Below are positions 5,986 through 14,956 of a stretch of DNA of 43,129 bases, piece by piece. Made by a program: the position numbers and the translations under genes. Under the pieces are notes generated by a model. That model searched no databases. It had not been told where the DNA came from and saw nothing but the letters and a program-made list of their open reading frames with translations. The stretch lies in contig JAHIVH010000022.1 in the NCBI GenBank assembly GCA_018816735.1, forward strand, positions 1-43,129, given 5' to 3'. This DNA is from Pseudomonadota bacterium. GTDB lineage: Bacteria; Desulfobacterota; Desulfobacteria; Desulfobacterales; JAHIVH01. Every line of letters starts with the position of its first letter. Position 1 is the first letter of the stretch.

Positions 5986-8871
5986 TTACATTTCAATTTC
6001 GATTGAATTTTCTTTCGCCTGATTAATCTCTAAGGAATGGCCCCTGTCTTTTTTTATTGAGGTGCCCTTCCCTTCCATCTCCAAATTTGTTTTTAAATAT
6101 TCCCTGACATGAAAATTTTTGTGCTCGTAATCATCCAGGGTGGATGATTTTTCGATCCACTTGTCGCTATGCTTTTTCAAAAGCTTCTGGGACTGGGTAA
6201 ATATTTTTGTGCTCTGTCTCGATCGGGTCATGGCAACATAGAGACTGTTGGCCGATGGAACCCCTGACCTGCTGTCATGCAAATAGATGGTCCGATCCAC
6301 AGTTGACCCTTGCGATTTATGAACCGTGACCGCATACCCATGATCGATGTAATTATATTTCAGGTTGTCGCCATCATCGTTCGTGCTGAACGTGACGGTC
6401 TTGTCTGAAACCTTCACCGTTAAATTTCCGGTTCGGTCAATCTTCTCGATCACACCGATGTTTCCATTTTCAACACCAAGGCGTCTGTCATTTTTTAAGA
6501 AGACAATTTCATCCCCTTTTGAAAATTGTTTTTCTGAAACATCATAGGCTAAAATTTTTTCACCATGATGATCGGCCTTTAACGATTGAGTTTTTCCCTG
6601 AGCATCTTTCACGCGTATTATGTTTTGAGTGTTGTCCACTTCGGTTATTTCGTAATGACCTTTTTTAAAGTCGCTCGTTTTCTCATGAAATAAAATTTGC
6701 TGGCCTTCGGTGTATGAGTTTGCGTAAATCGAATCCTTTGACGTGATCGATGCCGGAGTTAATGTTTTTAACGTAAAACCCTTTCCTGAAATTTTTCTTT
6801 CATCGATCAATGCCTGTCGTAATTTTTTATTCAGCCGGTCACGAAGTTCGTTTTGATCCACCAAAACAAGAACCGACCCGGATTGTCTCTCTTTTAAAAA
6901 TTCATTCCGGAGTTCATCGATCAGGACATCCTTCCTTGTAAAATGGATCACGTTTCCCTGGTCGTTTAAATTATCCAAGACCCCGGCCAGTCCGTTTGCA
7001 TGAAACGCCTTGATGTTCTCATGAGCGTTTGACATTTTTTTTTGTCGGACGGACTCATCCAGATAAACTTTTTCCACACCTGTTTTATGCTGGAGAATGT
7101 CATGCATGCGACCGGCAGAAATCGAGGGGAGCTGTTTTTTGTCTCCCTGGATGATCACTTTCAGGTTTCCCTCTCTGGCAACTTTCAACAATTCAAAAAT
7201 CTGCCTATTCCCGGTCATGCTCGCTTCATCGATAATAAGAACCGATCCTCTTTCAACCTCAAACGAAAAATCCTTTTCCTTTTTTTCTGATTGTAAGAGA
7301 GAAAGAACCCGATCCATCATCGACAACCTGGCCGGCTTCGGGTCCACAAATTTGATATCCTGATTCAAGAGAGAGTTGATTGTCATCGCTTCGATCCCGA
7401 CATTCTTTAATGACGCGGCAGACTTTCCGGTGAACCCGACACCAAGGACGGACATATTTTTTTGTCCGGATAATTCTTTCACGGCCTCAAGGTAGGTGGT
7501 CTTACCCGTACCGGCATCCCCCTGAATGATATTCACCTGGTCAGGGGAGGTTAAAATTGTGTGAACGGATTTTCTCTGGCCTTGGGTAAAATCCCAGTCT
7601 CTTTTTTTATTTTTTTTATCTAAAAAGGTATCAACCTCTTTTGTGTTGAATGACGGGGCGTATTTATTTTTTGACGCGTTTACAAAATGAACGATCTCAT
7701 TTTCAATGGCCATCATCTCTTTCGTAGAAAAATAGGGAGTGCTGTTCAAACGGGACTCTCGTTCACCCAGGTTGGTGATCGGCCCTTCTGTCTGTAATTT
7801 TTTGAACGAGGCCTCGATGTCCTGGAGCGAGTTTTTTCCCAAAGAGAGCCTTGCGGTTTCTGAAACGATTTCAATTTTAGGAAAGACGGCTTCATGATCC
7901 GTGATCAACCGGCTTGCTTTCATCAAATGGGTGTCGGTCCGATTGGATTTTTCAAACACTTCTTTTTGTCTTGAGTTCATCCTTGATGCGCTCAACATTC
8001 CCTCAAGCGTATTCCCCGACTGGGTGATGGCTTCCATCCAGTCCTTTTTCAAGAGTTCCTTGTTCACCGAATCGGGTTTGGCCGCGCGTGAACCTAAAGC
8101 CGCGAGCTCATAAAGTCTTGCCTCACTTGCATCCGCATATTTGCCCGACGCTTTATACTCATCGACTTTGGCTTTGACCTGTGCTCGCCTTGTTGAAAAT
8201 TTTTCGATCAGGCTTTCGTCTACACCGACAATGTCAAAAAAGCCCTGCTTGCGATCTGTAATCCTTATGGCATATCCGTCTTTCTGAAGAAGGTTCGCAA
8301 GCTCGTTCCGATAAATCTGGCCGAGCTTGAGCTGATCAAAAAACAGACTGTCATTATGGATCGCTCTCCACTTTCCGGATTCGGTCTGGGTCAGGTTCAC
8401 CAAAACGCTATGGGTGTGTAGCTGGGGGTCCATTTCCCGGCTGGTCAGATGATCGAACTTGGCAATGACCGCCTTTTCCGTATGAAAGGTTCGTCTGACA
8501 CCTTCATGTTGTTCCCGAGCCTGCACATTATGTTTCTCAATGTAGTCAAGCGATGTCTTTACCGCCTGATCGTGCAATTCTTTAATCCGTTTGTCTCCCA
8601 GAGCCAGAATGGAAACGCTCTTGGGCGCAGAGAAAACAAGATCCACTCCGGCTCTTATTTTTTCTCCGTTTCTGGGACGCAACTGCACACCGGTTTCCGG
8701 GTGCTTGCCGTCAAGCACAGCATGAAAGTCTTCCGGCTTGACTTCGCCTAAAAGTCCTAAAATTTCGGCACCCCTCCCCTGCCATTCGCCTTTTTCTTTC
8801 AGATAGTAATCGTCTTTCTGATGATATTTGGACAATTGGCCGGTGGTACCGGGTGGAGCTACGGTCATCAT
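5986..8871 (-). CDS. traI: MOB-F relaxase/helicase TraI (TrwC-type)
   Basis: This 961-residue enzyme nicks oriT, stays bound to the 5' end and unwinds the transferred strand. The N-terminal relaxase domain shows the tyrosine cluster (Y16, Y22, Y23), 'GRGAEILGLLGEV', 'DLVFSAPKSVSILA' and the metal-binding histidines H141, H152, H154 in HLTSREMDPQLHTH. The C-terminal superfamily 1 helicase shows Walker A GDAGTGKTTYLE near 450, LIIDEASM, QGDKKQLPSISAG, 'YAVTVHKSQGSTVDR' and 'LYVAMTRSR'. The length fits R388 TrwC (about 970) rather than F TraI (1756), which has an extra inactive helicase domain. The start is MM at 8871 with GGGGGGTGA upstream, three bases after the previous stop. The nearby F-like nic matches this family. 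Confidence 0.96.
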   Translation of the reverse strand: MMTVAPPGTTGQLSKYHQKDDYYLKEKGEWQGRGAEILGLLGEVKPEDFHAVLDGKHPETGVQLRPRNGEKIRAGVDLVFSAPKSVSILALGDKRIKELHDQAVKTSLDYIEKHNVQAREQHEGVRRTFHTEKAVIAKFDHLTSREMDPQLHTHSVLVNLTQTESGKWRAIHNDSLFFDQLKLGQIYRNELANLLQKDGYAIRITDRKQGFFDIVGVDESLIEKFSTRRAQVKAKVDEYKASGKYADASEARLYELAALGSRAAKPDSVNKELLKKDWMEAITQSGNTLEGMLSASRMNSRQKEVFEKSNRTDTHLMKASRLITDHEAVFPKIEIVSETARLSLGKNSLQDIEASFKKLQTEGPITNLGERESRLNSTPYFSTKEMMAIENEIVHFVNASKNKYAPSFNTKEVDTFLDKKNKKRDWDFTQGQRKSVHTILTSPDQVNIIQGDAGTGKTTYLEAVKELSGQKNMSVLGVGFTGKSAASLKNVGIEAMTINSLLNQDIKFVDPKPARLSMMDRVLSLLQSEKKEKDFSFEVERGSVLIIDEASMTGNRQIFELLKVAREGNLKVIIQGDKKQLPSISAGRMHDILQHKTGVEKVYLDESVRQKKMSNAHENIKAFHANGLAGVLDNLNDQGNVIHFTRKDVLIDELRNEFLKERQSGSVLVLVDQNELRDRLNKKLRQALIDERKISGKGFTLKTLTPASITSKDSIYANSYTEGQQILFHEKTSDFKKGHYEITEVDNTQNIIRVKDAQGKTQSLKADHHGEKILAYDVSEKQFSKGDEIVFLKNDRRLGVENGNIGVIEKIDRTGNLTVKVSDKTVTFSTNDDGDNLKYNYIDHGYAVTVHKSQGSTVDRTIYLHDSRSGVPSANSLYVAMTRSRQSTKIFTQSQKLLKKHSDKWIEKSSTLDDYEHKNFHVREYLKTNLEMEGKGTSIKKDRGHSLEINQAKENSIEIEM

Positions 8872-8874
8872 GGG

Positions 8875-9429
8875 TCACCCCCCGCGATACATTAAATAGA
8901 CAAATACCAATGATGCTAATGTAAATAGTCCGTTCAGTATCAAAACCCACCCGGCCCTTTTGAAAAAGGATGATACGGATTTTTTAATGACATCCTTTAT
9001 TTTCTGGTGGGCCTTTTCTTCCCAGGTCGAAAGATACTGAACGGTATTGATGGATGATGCGTTAATTTTGGTTAATGACGATGAAATGTGGTCGGTTGTG
9101 AGAGCCATCTCTTCGATGGCTTTATTGAATTGTTCGATCTGAGGCGTGATTTCAAGAACCTTGTCAGATCGTTTCTGAAGTAGGGAAAGAAATGATTCCA
9201 GTGTATCGATATGTTTTTTTTCAGCTGTGCTGAGAGCGTTTACGATCTCGTTGTGTGTGGTCACAAACTCAAAATCACGATGATTCATGTTGGCCGATAG
9301 CGTTGAAACCTCTTTCAGGATGGTAATGATCTCTTTTGCAAACAGCTCTCGGCTTGCAACAAAACTTCTGAATTCCTGAATGGTGCCTTTAAGATCACGG
9401 ATATCATTTTTTAAAATCTCGTCGCTCAT
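8875..9429 (-). CDS. Coiled-coil protein with C-terminal membrane anchor
   Basis: The product has 184 residues, no signal peptide, long amphipathic helices over about residues 1-140 and one hydrophobic segment near the C-terminus (VLILNGLFTLASLVFVYLMY), so it should be tail-anchored with the coil in the cytoplasm. It lies three bases before traI. Small coiled-coil proteins next to relaxases can act as relaxosome or coupling adaptors (for example MbeD-type proteins), but I see no specific family match. An adaptor that holds TraI near the membrane is an inference from context. Confidence 0.7.
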   Translation of the reverse strand: MSDEILKNDIRDLKGTIQEFRSFVASRELFAKEIITILKEVSTLSANMNHRDFEFVTTHNEIVNALSTAEKKHIDTLESFLSLLQKRSDKVLEITPQIEQFNKAIEEMALTTDHISSSLTKINASSINTVQYLSTWEEKAHQKIKDVIKKSVSSFFKRAGWVLILNGLFTLASLVFVYLMYRGG

Positions 9430-9550
9430 CTCGTACCCTTTTTACCGGGAAATGGACAATTCATTTTTATCCATTGTTTTTTAATTTGTTTGATTAAGTG
9501 ATGCATTTTATCAAAAAAATATGGTATTTTTCTTATTCAACAACTTCTTT

Positions 9551-10546
9551 TTACATGGCCATGGAAAGCTCTTCGGTTTTTTCCATGTTCTTGACCAATT
9601 CCCGGTCTTTTGCCTGCTCCTGTTCCTGCTGTTTTTCTTCCGTGACCTTCAGGTCAGAATCGGCAAGCCTTTGGTCCAGCTTTCGAACGTTCTCTTTTTG
9701 AGATACATATTCCGCTAGTTCCGGAATCGGTTTGTCTTTTATATCTTCTGCGCGGCCCTTTAAATTAATCCGTGATTCAGGCTCTTTCTCGATTTCTTTA
9801 TTGAGCGTATCCTTTTCATCCATGCGGTCCTGATCTTTGGTAAATCCCTTCACGTCATGGTTTCGATCATCAAAATCACCCCGGAGTTCGGCGATCGGGT
9901 CACCTATGGGATTGATAATTTTAACATCCAGGTCAGACAACGGCCTTGATTCCTGAATTTTCTCAGGGTTATTAATGCCTGCGATTTCGGCATGATGGGT
10001 AAGGATGGCTTTTGCCACCGGATCAGGAATATTCGCTTTCTCATTGATATAAATGTCTTTTTCCGGGTCCATCTGAACGATCAGTTCCGGCGCATCCTTA
10101 GAATTATTGTAAATCTTCACGCTATCGGCGATCTTCATGGCTTCCGGCAATTTTCCATAGCTGTCTTGCACCTCTCTATCAAAGCTTTCCTTGGATGAAA
10201 GTGTGTTGCCCAAGCGGTCAAAATGATCGGATACATTATTTAAAGACACATAGGCTAAGTCCACATGAAACCCTTTTTCTTTGGCATCCTGCATCTTAGA
10301 AAGGGTTTTATCGTCCGTAAGCGTGCTTTCGACGGCAAAATCCCTGTTGCCTTTTATATGCGAATCAATTCTTTGCTCAAACTGGTTCCAGACCTCCTTA
10401 GTATCAATTCCAGGCATTTTCTCTTTCATTTCCGTATATAGATAGTCTGCGTTCACCAGATCGATATCTTTTGAATCAAACTGTTGTTCGGCTAAAGTGC
10501 TTTTGCCGCTGCTGTTGGGGCCTGCGATTACATACATGGTTGCCAT
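9551..10546 (-). CDS. Zeta-toxin-like P-loop kinase
   Basis: The N-terminal ~190 residues form a Zeta/AAA_33-type kinase domain: Walker A GPNSSGKST (9-17), 'LVNADYLYTEM' and the catalytic-strand motif FAVESTL (70-76, Glu73 and Thr75), which parallels the E-x-T of Zeta/PezT toxins. Those enzymes phosphorylate UDP-N-acetylglucosamine and block wall synthesis. The C-terminal ~110 residues are Lys/Glu-rich and helical, with no known domain. No epsilon-type antitoxin is visible; the gene sits within the transfer operon, 29 bases after the LVIVD lipoprotein gene, with AAGGAG nine bases before its ATG. It could be a toxin, a transferred effector, or a harmless kinase recruited for transfer. Substrate is unknown. 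Confidence 0.75.
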   Translation of the reverse strand: MATMYVIAGPNSSGKSTLAEQQFDSKDIDLVNADYLYTEMKEKMPGIDTKEVWNQFEQRIDSHIKGNRDFAVESTLTDDKTLSKMQDAKEKGFHVDLAYVSLNNVSDHFDRLGNTLSSKESFDREVQDSYGKLPEAMKIADSVKIYNNSKDAPELIVQMDPEKDIYINEKANIPDPVAKAILTHHAEIAGINNPEKIQESRPLSDLDVKIINPIGDPIAELRGDFDDRNHDVKGFTKDQDRMDEKDTLNKEIEKEPESRINLKGRAEDIKDKPIPELAEYVSQKENVRKLDQRLADSDLKVTEEKQQEQEQAKDRELVKNMEKTEELSMAM

Positions 10547-10575
10547 TTGTTTTCTCCTTATTATATAGGTGATGG

Positions 10576-12051
10576 TTAATGAGAATAATTTGTGAAAAAC
10601 GATATATCGTAAATTGAAAAGGTCTTAACACCGCCTGCAAGAAGGTAATCGCCGTACAATTCTACTCTCTTGTATCTCCGGCCATTGTTTCCTATGGAAA
10701 CGAGCGGCGGTTTTTCAATGTCGGTTACATCCAGAATTGCTATCCCGTTGGTAAAAATGAATCCATTCTCATAAAACATATCTTCCGCTCCGAATGAATC
10801 ATATTGAAATGTTTTGGTTTGTGGAACAACAGCAGGATTGTAAGGATCTTCAATATCAATAATACTCAATGGGCCATCATAAATATAGGCGTACTTCCCA
10901 GCTATATATATATTATCGGTGGCAACACTACTGTAAGTTCTAAATGGATGAATTTCGATTGAACCGGCCATAACAATATTATCGGGATCGGTAGCATCTA
11001 AAATCGTCAATACACCTTTGTGAGGATTGCCCTCCCAAGGCCCGACATATCTTGTGATGTAAATATAATTACCGGAAACCGCAAAATCTCGGAAATCACA
11101 TTCACGAGACAAAACACACTCATGAGTAAAATAGCCAATTGTATTTGGGTTTGACGGATTTGAAACATCCAGAACCTCTACCCCTTTTTGTGAATGCAAA
11201 TACAACTTATTATTCTGATATCGAAGCCAGATAACGTAATACCAGCCTTCATAAAATGGAACATCTTGTATCAGATATTCACTTACAAACACCGGAGAAT
11301 TAGGGTCACGCACATCTATTATTCTGGCACCGCATCTGGCGTCTTCATAATACGCATCCGGCACGATTGCACATACATAAAGAAATCCGTCCGATGCTTC
11401 CATGTCATATACTTTTAACCCCGGATCGAGGGTAAAATAGTTTACGAGGACAGGATTGGTAACGTCGCTGATATCAATAATATGCATTTTATTTCCAGGC
11501 GAGTCTCCATTGTCTAAAATATAAACATAATTACCGTCCACAACCATCTTGCCAATACTCTGGTCAGTATAATTGATTGAAGAAACAAGCGGGTAAAACT
11601 CAGGGCCTCTTTTATTAACCGTAACATCAATATGTCCAGCTATCCTAAAATTACCGTCTTCCCCAATATAATTCAGATAAATACAGGAATCGCCCTCTCC
11701 GGTTGCCCGAACAGTGACGATATCACCATTAATCTCCGCACATGCCACAAAATCATCATCCGCGCCGGCGACGTCATCCAAAGACGAAATGGTCAGGTCC
11801 AAATCATCCTTATTCTCCACTATCGTCACATCAAAATATTCCCCGACGTAGAGTGTCAAATCTCCATGACTCAATAACACATGCTTGTTGGGTGAAGGGA
11901 GTATATCTTCCACATCCCCACTTGTATCAGGGGTGACTGTTTGAGAATCCTCTCCCGGATCTTCAGATGACTTGCTTTTTCCTCCGCCACCGCATCCCCA
12001 GAAGAACAACATTCCCGTTAAAACAAGTGTGATTAACAATTTTTGGCGCAT
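10576..12051 (-). CDS. LVIVD-repeat beta-propeller lipoprotein
   Basis: The 491-residue product starts with a lipoprotein signal (LTGMLFFWGC, acylated Cys20), then a Gly/Ser/Asp-rich linker. From about residue 150 it carries six or seven LVIVD-type repeats, each ending in a pattern like 'IIDISDVTNPVLVNYF', 'VLDVSNPSNPNTIGYF' or 'ILDVTDIEKPPLVSIG'. These fold as a propeller in secreted and surface proteins. Gly at the +2 position favours outer-membrane localisation. It stands between the TraN-like and Zeta-like genes, where F-type operons can encode surface exclusion or mating-pair factors. An adhesin or surface-exclusion role is inference. The start has GAGGAAGAG just upstream. Confidence 0.85.
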   Translation of the reverse strand: MRQKLLITLVLTGMLFFWGCGGGGKSKSSEDPGEDSQTVTPDTSGDVEDILPSPNKHVLLSHGDLTLYVGEYFDVTIVENKDDLDLTISSLDDVAGADDDFVACAEINGDIVTVRATGEGDSCIYLNYIGEDGNFRIAGHIDVTVNKRGPEFYPLVSSINYTDQSIGKMVVDGNYVYILDNGDSPGNKMHIIDISDVTNPVLVNYFTLDPGLKVYDMEASDGFLYVCAIVPDAYYEDARCGARIIDVRDPNSPVFVSEYLIQDVPFYEGWYYVIWLRYQNNKLYLHSQKGVEVLDVSNPSNPNTIGYFTHECVLSRECDFRDFAVSGNYIYITRYVGPWEGNPHKGVLTILDATDPDNIVMAGSIEIHPFRTYSSVATDNIYIAGKYAYIYDGPLSIIDIEDPYNPAVVPQTKTFQYDSFGAEDMFYENGFIFTNGIAILDVTDIEKPPLVSIGNNGRRYKRVELYGDYLLAGGVKTFSIYDISFFTNYSH

Positions 12052-12064
12052 CTCTTCCTCTCCT

Positions 12065-13699
12065 CTATTTTTTCGAACAGATCATATCCTTGGACGCAAA
12101 CTTGACACTCTGCAATGCTGATATGGCAGTATTGAAGGTATCAATGCATTTACATGCTTCTATAATTTCATAATTTTTATCTTTAAGATCAGGATCAATA
12201 GCACAAACCTCTTTGCCGAATTCATCCTTTTCACAAGGCACATAGGTGTATTCAAGTGACTCATTGTATTTGACAGTCACCGGATTATTTCCAATTTCGA
12301 TAGTTGTATCCTGGCGATAATCAGATACTTTTCCTGACTTGGTGACATCGGTTCCCTCAGCTATCCTTAAAATTTTACATGCCTTCTCACACGGTTCAAA
12401 ATCATTATCTGTGGGAAGTTTAAAGGTATAATTGGTAAGATCCGTATAGGATACCGTATCTCCGGTTAAGGTCGTCGAGCCCGTCACGTTTGCGGCACGA
12501 GTCAAGGTCGTCTCAAAATCATAATCACTTTCATCCTGACACTGGTACCTTCTTTCGATATGATACCAGATACCGGTTCCAGTAAGGATCGTGCCATATG
12601 AGTTATCCGTGATCTGAGATCCATTGTTGCAGAAAGTATACGAACCGATTGTTTTACACGAAGTATTAGGAATATAGGATGTGGGATTATAACTCTGATA
12701 TGTCCAAACACAGTTATTCCCCTCATAATCGCAGATGGACTCGGACATCAATTGACACTTGAAGGGATCGATCGTAGCACAGGTGTCGTTTGTCACGACA
12801 TTTGGCGATGGTGAGAGGTTGATCGTTCTTTTGATCAGGCAGGAATCGATACTGACCGGTTTCTGAACTTCAGAAAACGTTGCGTAAAGAGAATTATAAT
12901 AACTTTCCGGACTGGCTGACTGGGCTTTTACCACTGCTTCAGTGGCATCGTTCAGCTTCTTGTCATTGGTTTTGCTGTACAGTTTTTCAGGTTTGTCGGG
13001 TCCTCCATAATAGGTTCCCAAAAGACTTTTAGTTTCACTCGAATCCTGCCCGAAAAACCGGATGGATGTTTTGGTTGCCTCCACTTTTGTGACTGTCAGC
13101 CGTGGGTTTCTTGTCTGAACCGCTCCCACAATCGCACCGCCTATGGTCTCCAGAATAGACTGGGTGTCGTCAATTCCTCCACAGCTGTTATTGATGCAAT
13201 AGCACCCGGCAAGATGCTGAGAACCTCCAGGCGTGATCTCAAGGAGCATTTTATCATCAACCGTCCAGAGAAAATATTTCTTAAACGACCAGTCTGCAGG
13301 CAAGCACGATATAAAACCATTGGTGCAAACACCCGACACGATAAAAGGCACTGCATAAGTTTGTGTAAAATACCCGGTAAAGCCAAAGTCGGCTTTGACC
13401 GTTATCTCCATATCGCCGGACCAGAGAAGCGAACCTGTCACTTCCAGAAACGCGTCCGTGGATTCGTTTGTAAGCGCAACGTCTATCAGCTGAGGGTTTG
13501 TTTTGGACAATGTTTGAAGTGGTACCGCATCGTCCGTAAGCGGTACGGAAATCTTTTTGTTGATTTCACCCGCAGTGTTAATCTCCTGCAAAATATCATT
13601 TGCCGACTTTTTACCGTCCTTTTTGGCGTCCTCCATGGGATCGCCAAATGTCGGCATGGCCATCAGACACATTAACCATATGATTAAAAGTTTCTTCAT
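12065..13699 (-). CDS. Cysteine-rich TraN-like secreted protein
   Basis: The 544-residue product has a signal peptide (KKLLIIWLMCLMAMPTFG) and more than twenty cysteines, with blocks such as GVCTNGFISCLP, 'HLAGCYCINNSCGG' and CSKK at the end. The block with GCYCINxSCG resembles the N-terminal half of long TraN-type mating-pair stabilisation proteins, while it lacks the TraN C-terminal signature present in 17301-19082. It probably resides in the outer membrane or periplasm and needs the disulfide machinery encoded nearby. The start overlaps the traF stop as ATGA. The name TraN-like is from partial motif resemblance; the protein could instead be an unrelated Cys-rich adhesin. Confidence 0.6.
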   Translation of the reverse strand: MKKLLIIWLMCLMAMPTFGDPMEDAKKDGKKSANDILQEINTAGEINKKISVPLTDDAVPLQTLSKTNPQLIDVALTNESTDAFLEVTGSLLWSGDMEITVKADFGFTGYFTQTYAVPFIVSGVCTNGFISCLPADWSFKKYFLWTVDDKMLLEITPGGSQHLAGCYCINNSCGGIDDTQSILETIGGAIVGAVQTRNPRLTVTKVEATKTSIRFFGQDSSETKSLLGTYYGGPDKPEKLYSKTNDKKLNDATEAVVKAQSASPESYYNSLYATFSEVQKPVSIDSCLIKRTINLSPSPNVVTNDTCATIDPFKCQLMSESICDYEGNNCVWTYQSYNPTSYIPNTSCKTIGSYTFCNNGSQITDNSYGTILTGTGIWYHIERRYQCQDESDYDFETTLTRAANVTGSTTLTGDTVSYTDLTNYTFKLPTDNDFEPCEKACKILRIAEGTDVTKSGKVSDYRQDTTIEIGNNPVTVKYNESLEYTYVPCEKDEFGKEVCAIDPDLKDKNYEIIEACKCIDTFNTAISALQSVKFASKDMICSKK

Positions 13700-14505
13700 C
13701 TCGGCACCCAGTTGACGTTTTGCAAGGGGTCAGCCCCTTTATCCTTTTCGTAATCATACATAAACCATTGCTCCTGACTGATTTCGCCCTTTAGATACCG
13801 GATGGACCGGTAAACACGCTTCTGGATATCCGCCATGCTCACAACCCCATAGGATACAACCAGATGCTCACCGTCTTCATGAACGATTAAAATCGTGGGT
13901 GTCACCTGGATGTTGAACTTGGTAGCCAGAGCAGGATTTTCGTCGATATCCACTTTTCGAATGTCCCAACTGTACAAATTCTCAAAATACTGAATGATGT
14001 TGTCCTGTTCGACACAGTAATCACAACCGTTTCTTACAAACATCACCAGGGCAAAATGATCCTTTTCATTTAAGATGGTATTGTTTATTTCCGTCATCTT
14101 GGCGCGGGTCACGGCCCGCTGACCCGGAGCGGTTGACGGGCTCGAAATATCAGCTGCGTACTCGGGATGCTGCTGATTGACCATGGATACCACCGACGAA
14201 AACGCCATTGATTTCCGGGTAGCCATATCTTTTAGTTTCAGATATTCAACGGCATGCTCTTCGGTGGGGTATTGCACCGCCAGCTTCGTTACCTGGTCGA
14301 AATATTTCTGGAACTGATCCGGATGCATGTTCCAGAGCTCCTGATAATCATACTTGGGAAGTTTTTCCTTTTCTTCTTTCTCCACATCATCATGATACCA
14401 GTAATAGCCCTGTTTCCGGTCATCATAAAACCCAGTGCTTTCTTCGGCAAATAAAGGCGCACAAAAAATCAGGCTAAAATATAGGCACAGCAATTTCTTC
14501 AACAT
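13696..14505 (-). CDS. traF: TraF, thioredoxin-like pilus assembly protein
   Basis: TraF is a periplasmic thioredoxin-fold protein needed to assemble the F pilus and transfer channel. From the ATG at 14505 (AAGGAG nine bases upstream) the product has 269 residues with a clear signal peptide (MLKKLLCLYFSLIFCAPLFA). The N-terminal half is the TraF-specific helical region; the thioredoxin domain carries CDYC (161-164) and the cis-proline loop 'IQVTPTILIV'. This copy keeps a CxxC, so it may be redox-active, whereas F TraF lacks it. A further in-frame ATG at 14541 lies inside the preceding gene and would put a charged stretch before the signal peptide, so it was rejected. It overlaps the peptidase gene by 32 bases. 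Confidence 0.9.
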   Translation of the reverse strand: MLKKLLCLYFSLIFCAPLFAEESTGFYDDRKQGYYWYHDDVEKEEKEKLPKYDYQELWNMHPDQFQKYFDQVTKLAVQYPTEEHAVEYLKLKDMATRKSMAFSSVVSMVNQQHPEYAADISSPSTAPGQRAVTRAKMTEINNTILNEKDHFALVMFVRNGCDYCVEQDNIIQYFENLYSWDIRKVDIDENPALATKFNIQVTPTILIVHEDGEHLVVSYGVVSMADIQKRVYRSIRYLKGEISQEQWFMYDYEKDKGADPLQNVNWVPR

Positions 14506-14956
14506 CTTTCTTCTCCTTGAATCCAAAATATCTGCTGTCATAGCTGTCCTTGTTCGATCCGGTTAAAAACAGTTTTCCTTCCGGAACTTTACCGCTCCAC
14601 TCAAAATGCGTAAGTAGCTTTCCCTTTAATGATTTATCTTTGGCTGTTGCGATCAGCTCATGGTTGCAATAAAACTCGTTTCCAGTGACCGTAAGATTTT
14701 CTCCTTCTGTGCAAGAAACCTTTTTCGTGAGCTTACACGGATTACAGTTGTCGATGTCTTTTGTAAAATGCGATATGGTCACATAGGTGCCTTTTTTAAT
14801 TTCAGAAAAGTCCCCCACCCCTTTCTTAAAAAACCAACAGTAATCAAGGGATCGGGTTTTGGCAAAAATCAGGTGTTCGGGAACTTGACCGGCCAAAACA
14901 AAGACAACGATTCCTAAAATTAAAAAAATGAACGTCCGCTTACCCTTTTTGCCCAT
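14474..14956 (-). CDS. S26 peptidase, TraF(RP4)/TrhF-like
   Basis: The 160-residue product is a membrane-anchored S26-type signal peptidase homologue, with one N-terminal membrane segment (about 7-23). The closing box GSNKDSYDSRYFGF (133-146) is the signature of this family. The likely catalytic serine is Ser36 in TRSLDYC and the general-base lysine is among Lys75-Lys79 (CKLTKKV). The usual S-x-P after the serine is not seen. Homologues in RP4 and IncH systems process or cyclise the pilin, so TraA is the obvious substrate. Four extra cysteines (70-82, 97) suggest disulfides. It overlaps trbC by 17 bases; GGAG lies eight bases upstream of the ATG. Confidence 0.8.
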   Translation of the reverse strand: MGKKGKRTFIFLILGIVVFVLAGQVPEHLIFAKTRSLDYCWFFKKGVGDFSEIKKGTYVTISHFTKDIDNCNPCKLTKKVSCTEGENLTVTGNEFYCNHELIATAKDKSLKGKLLTHFEWSGKVPEGKLFLTGSNKDSYDSRYFGFKEKKDVEEIAVPIF

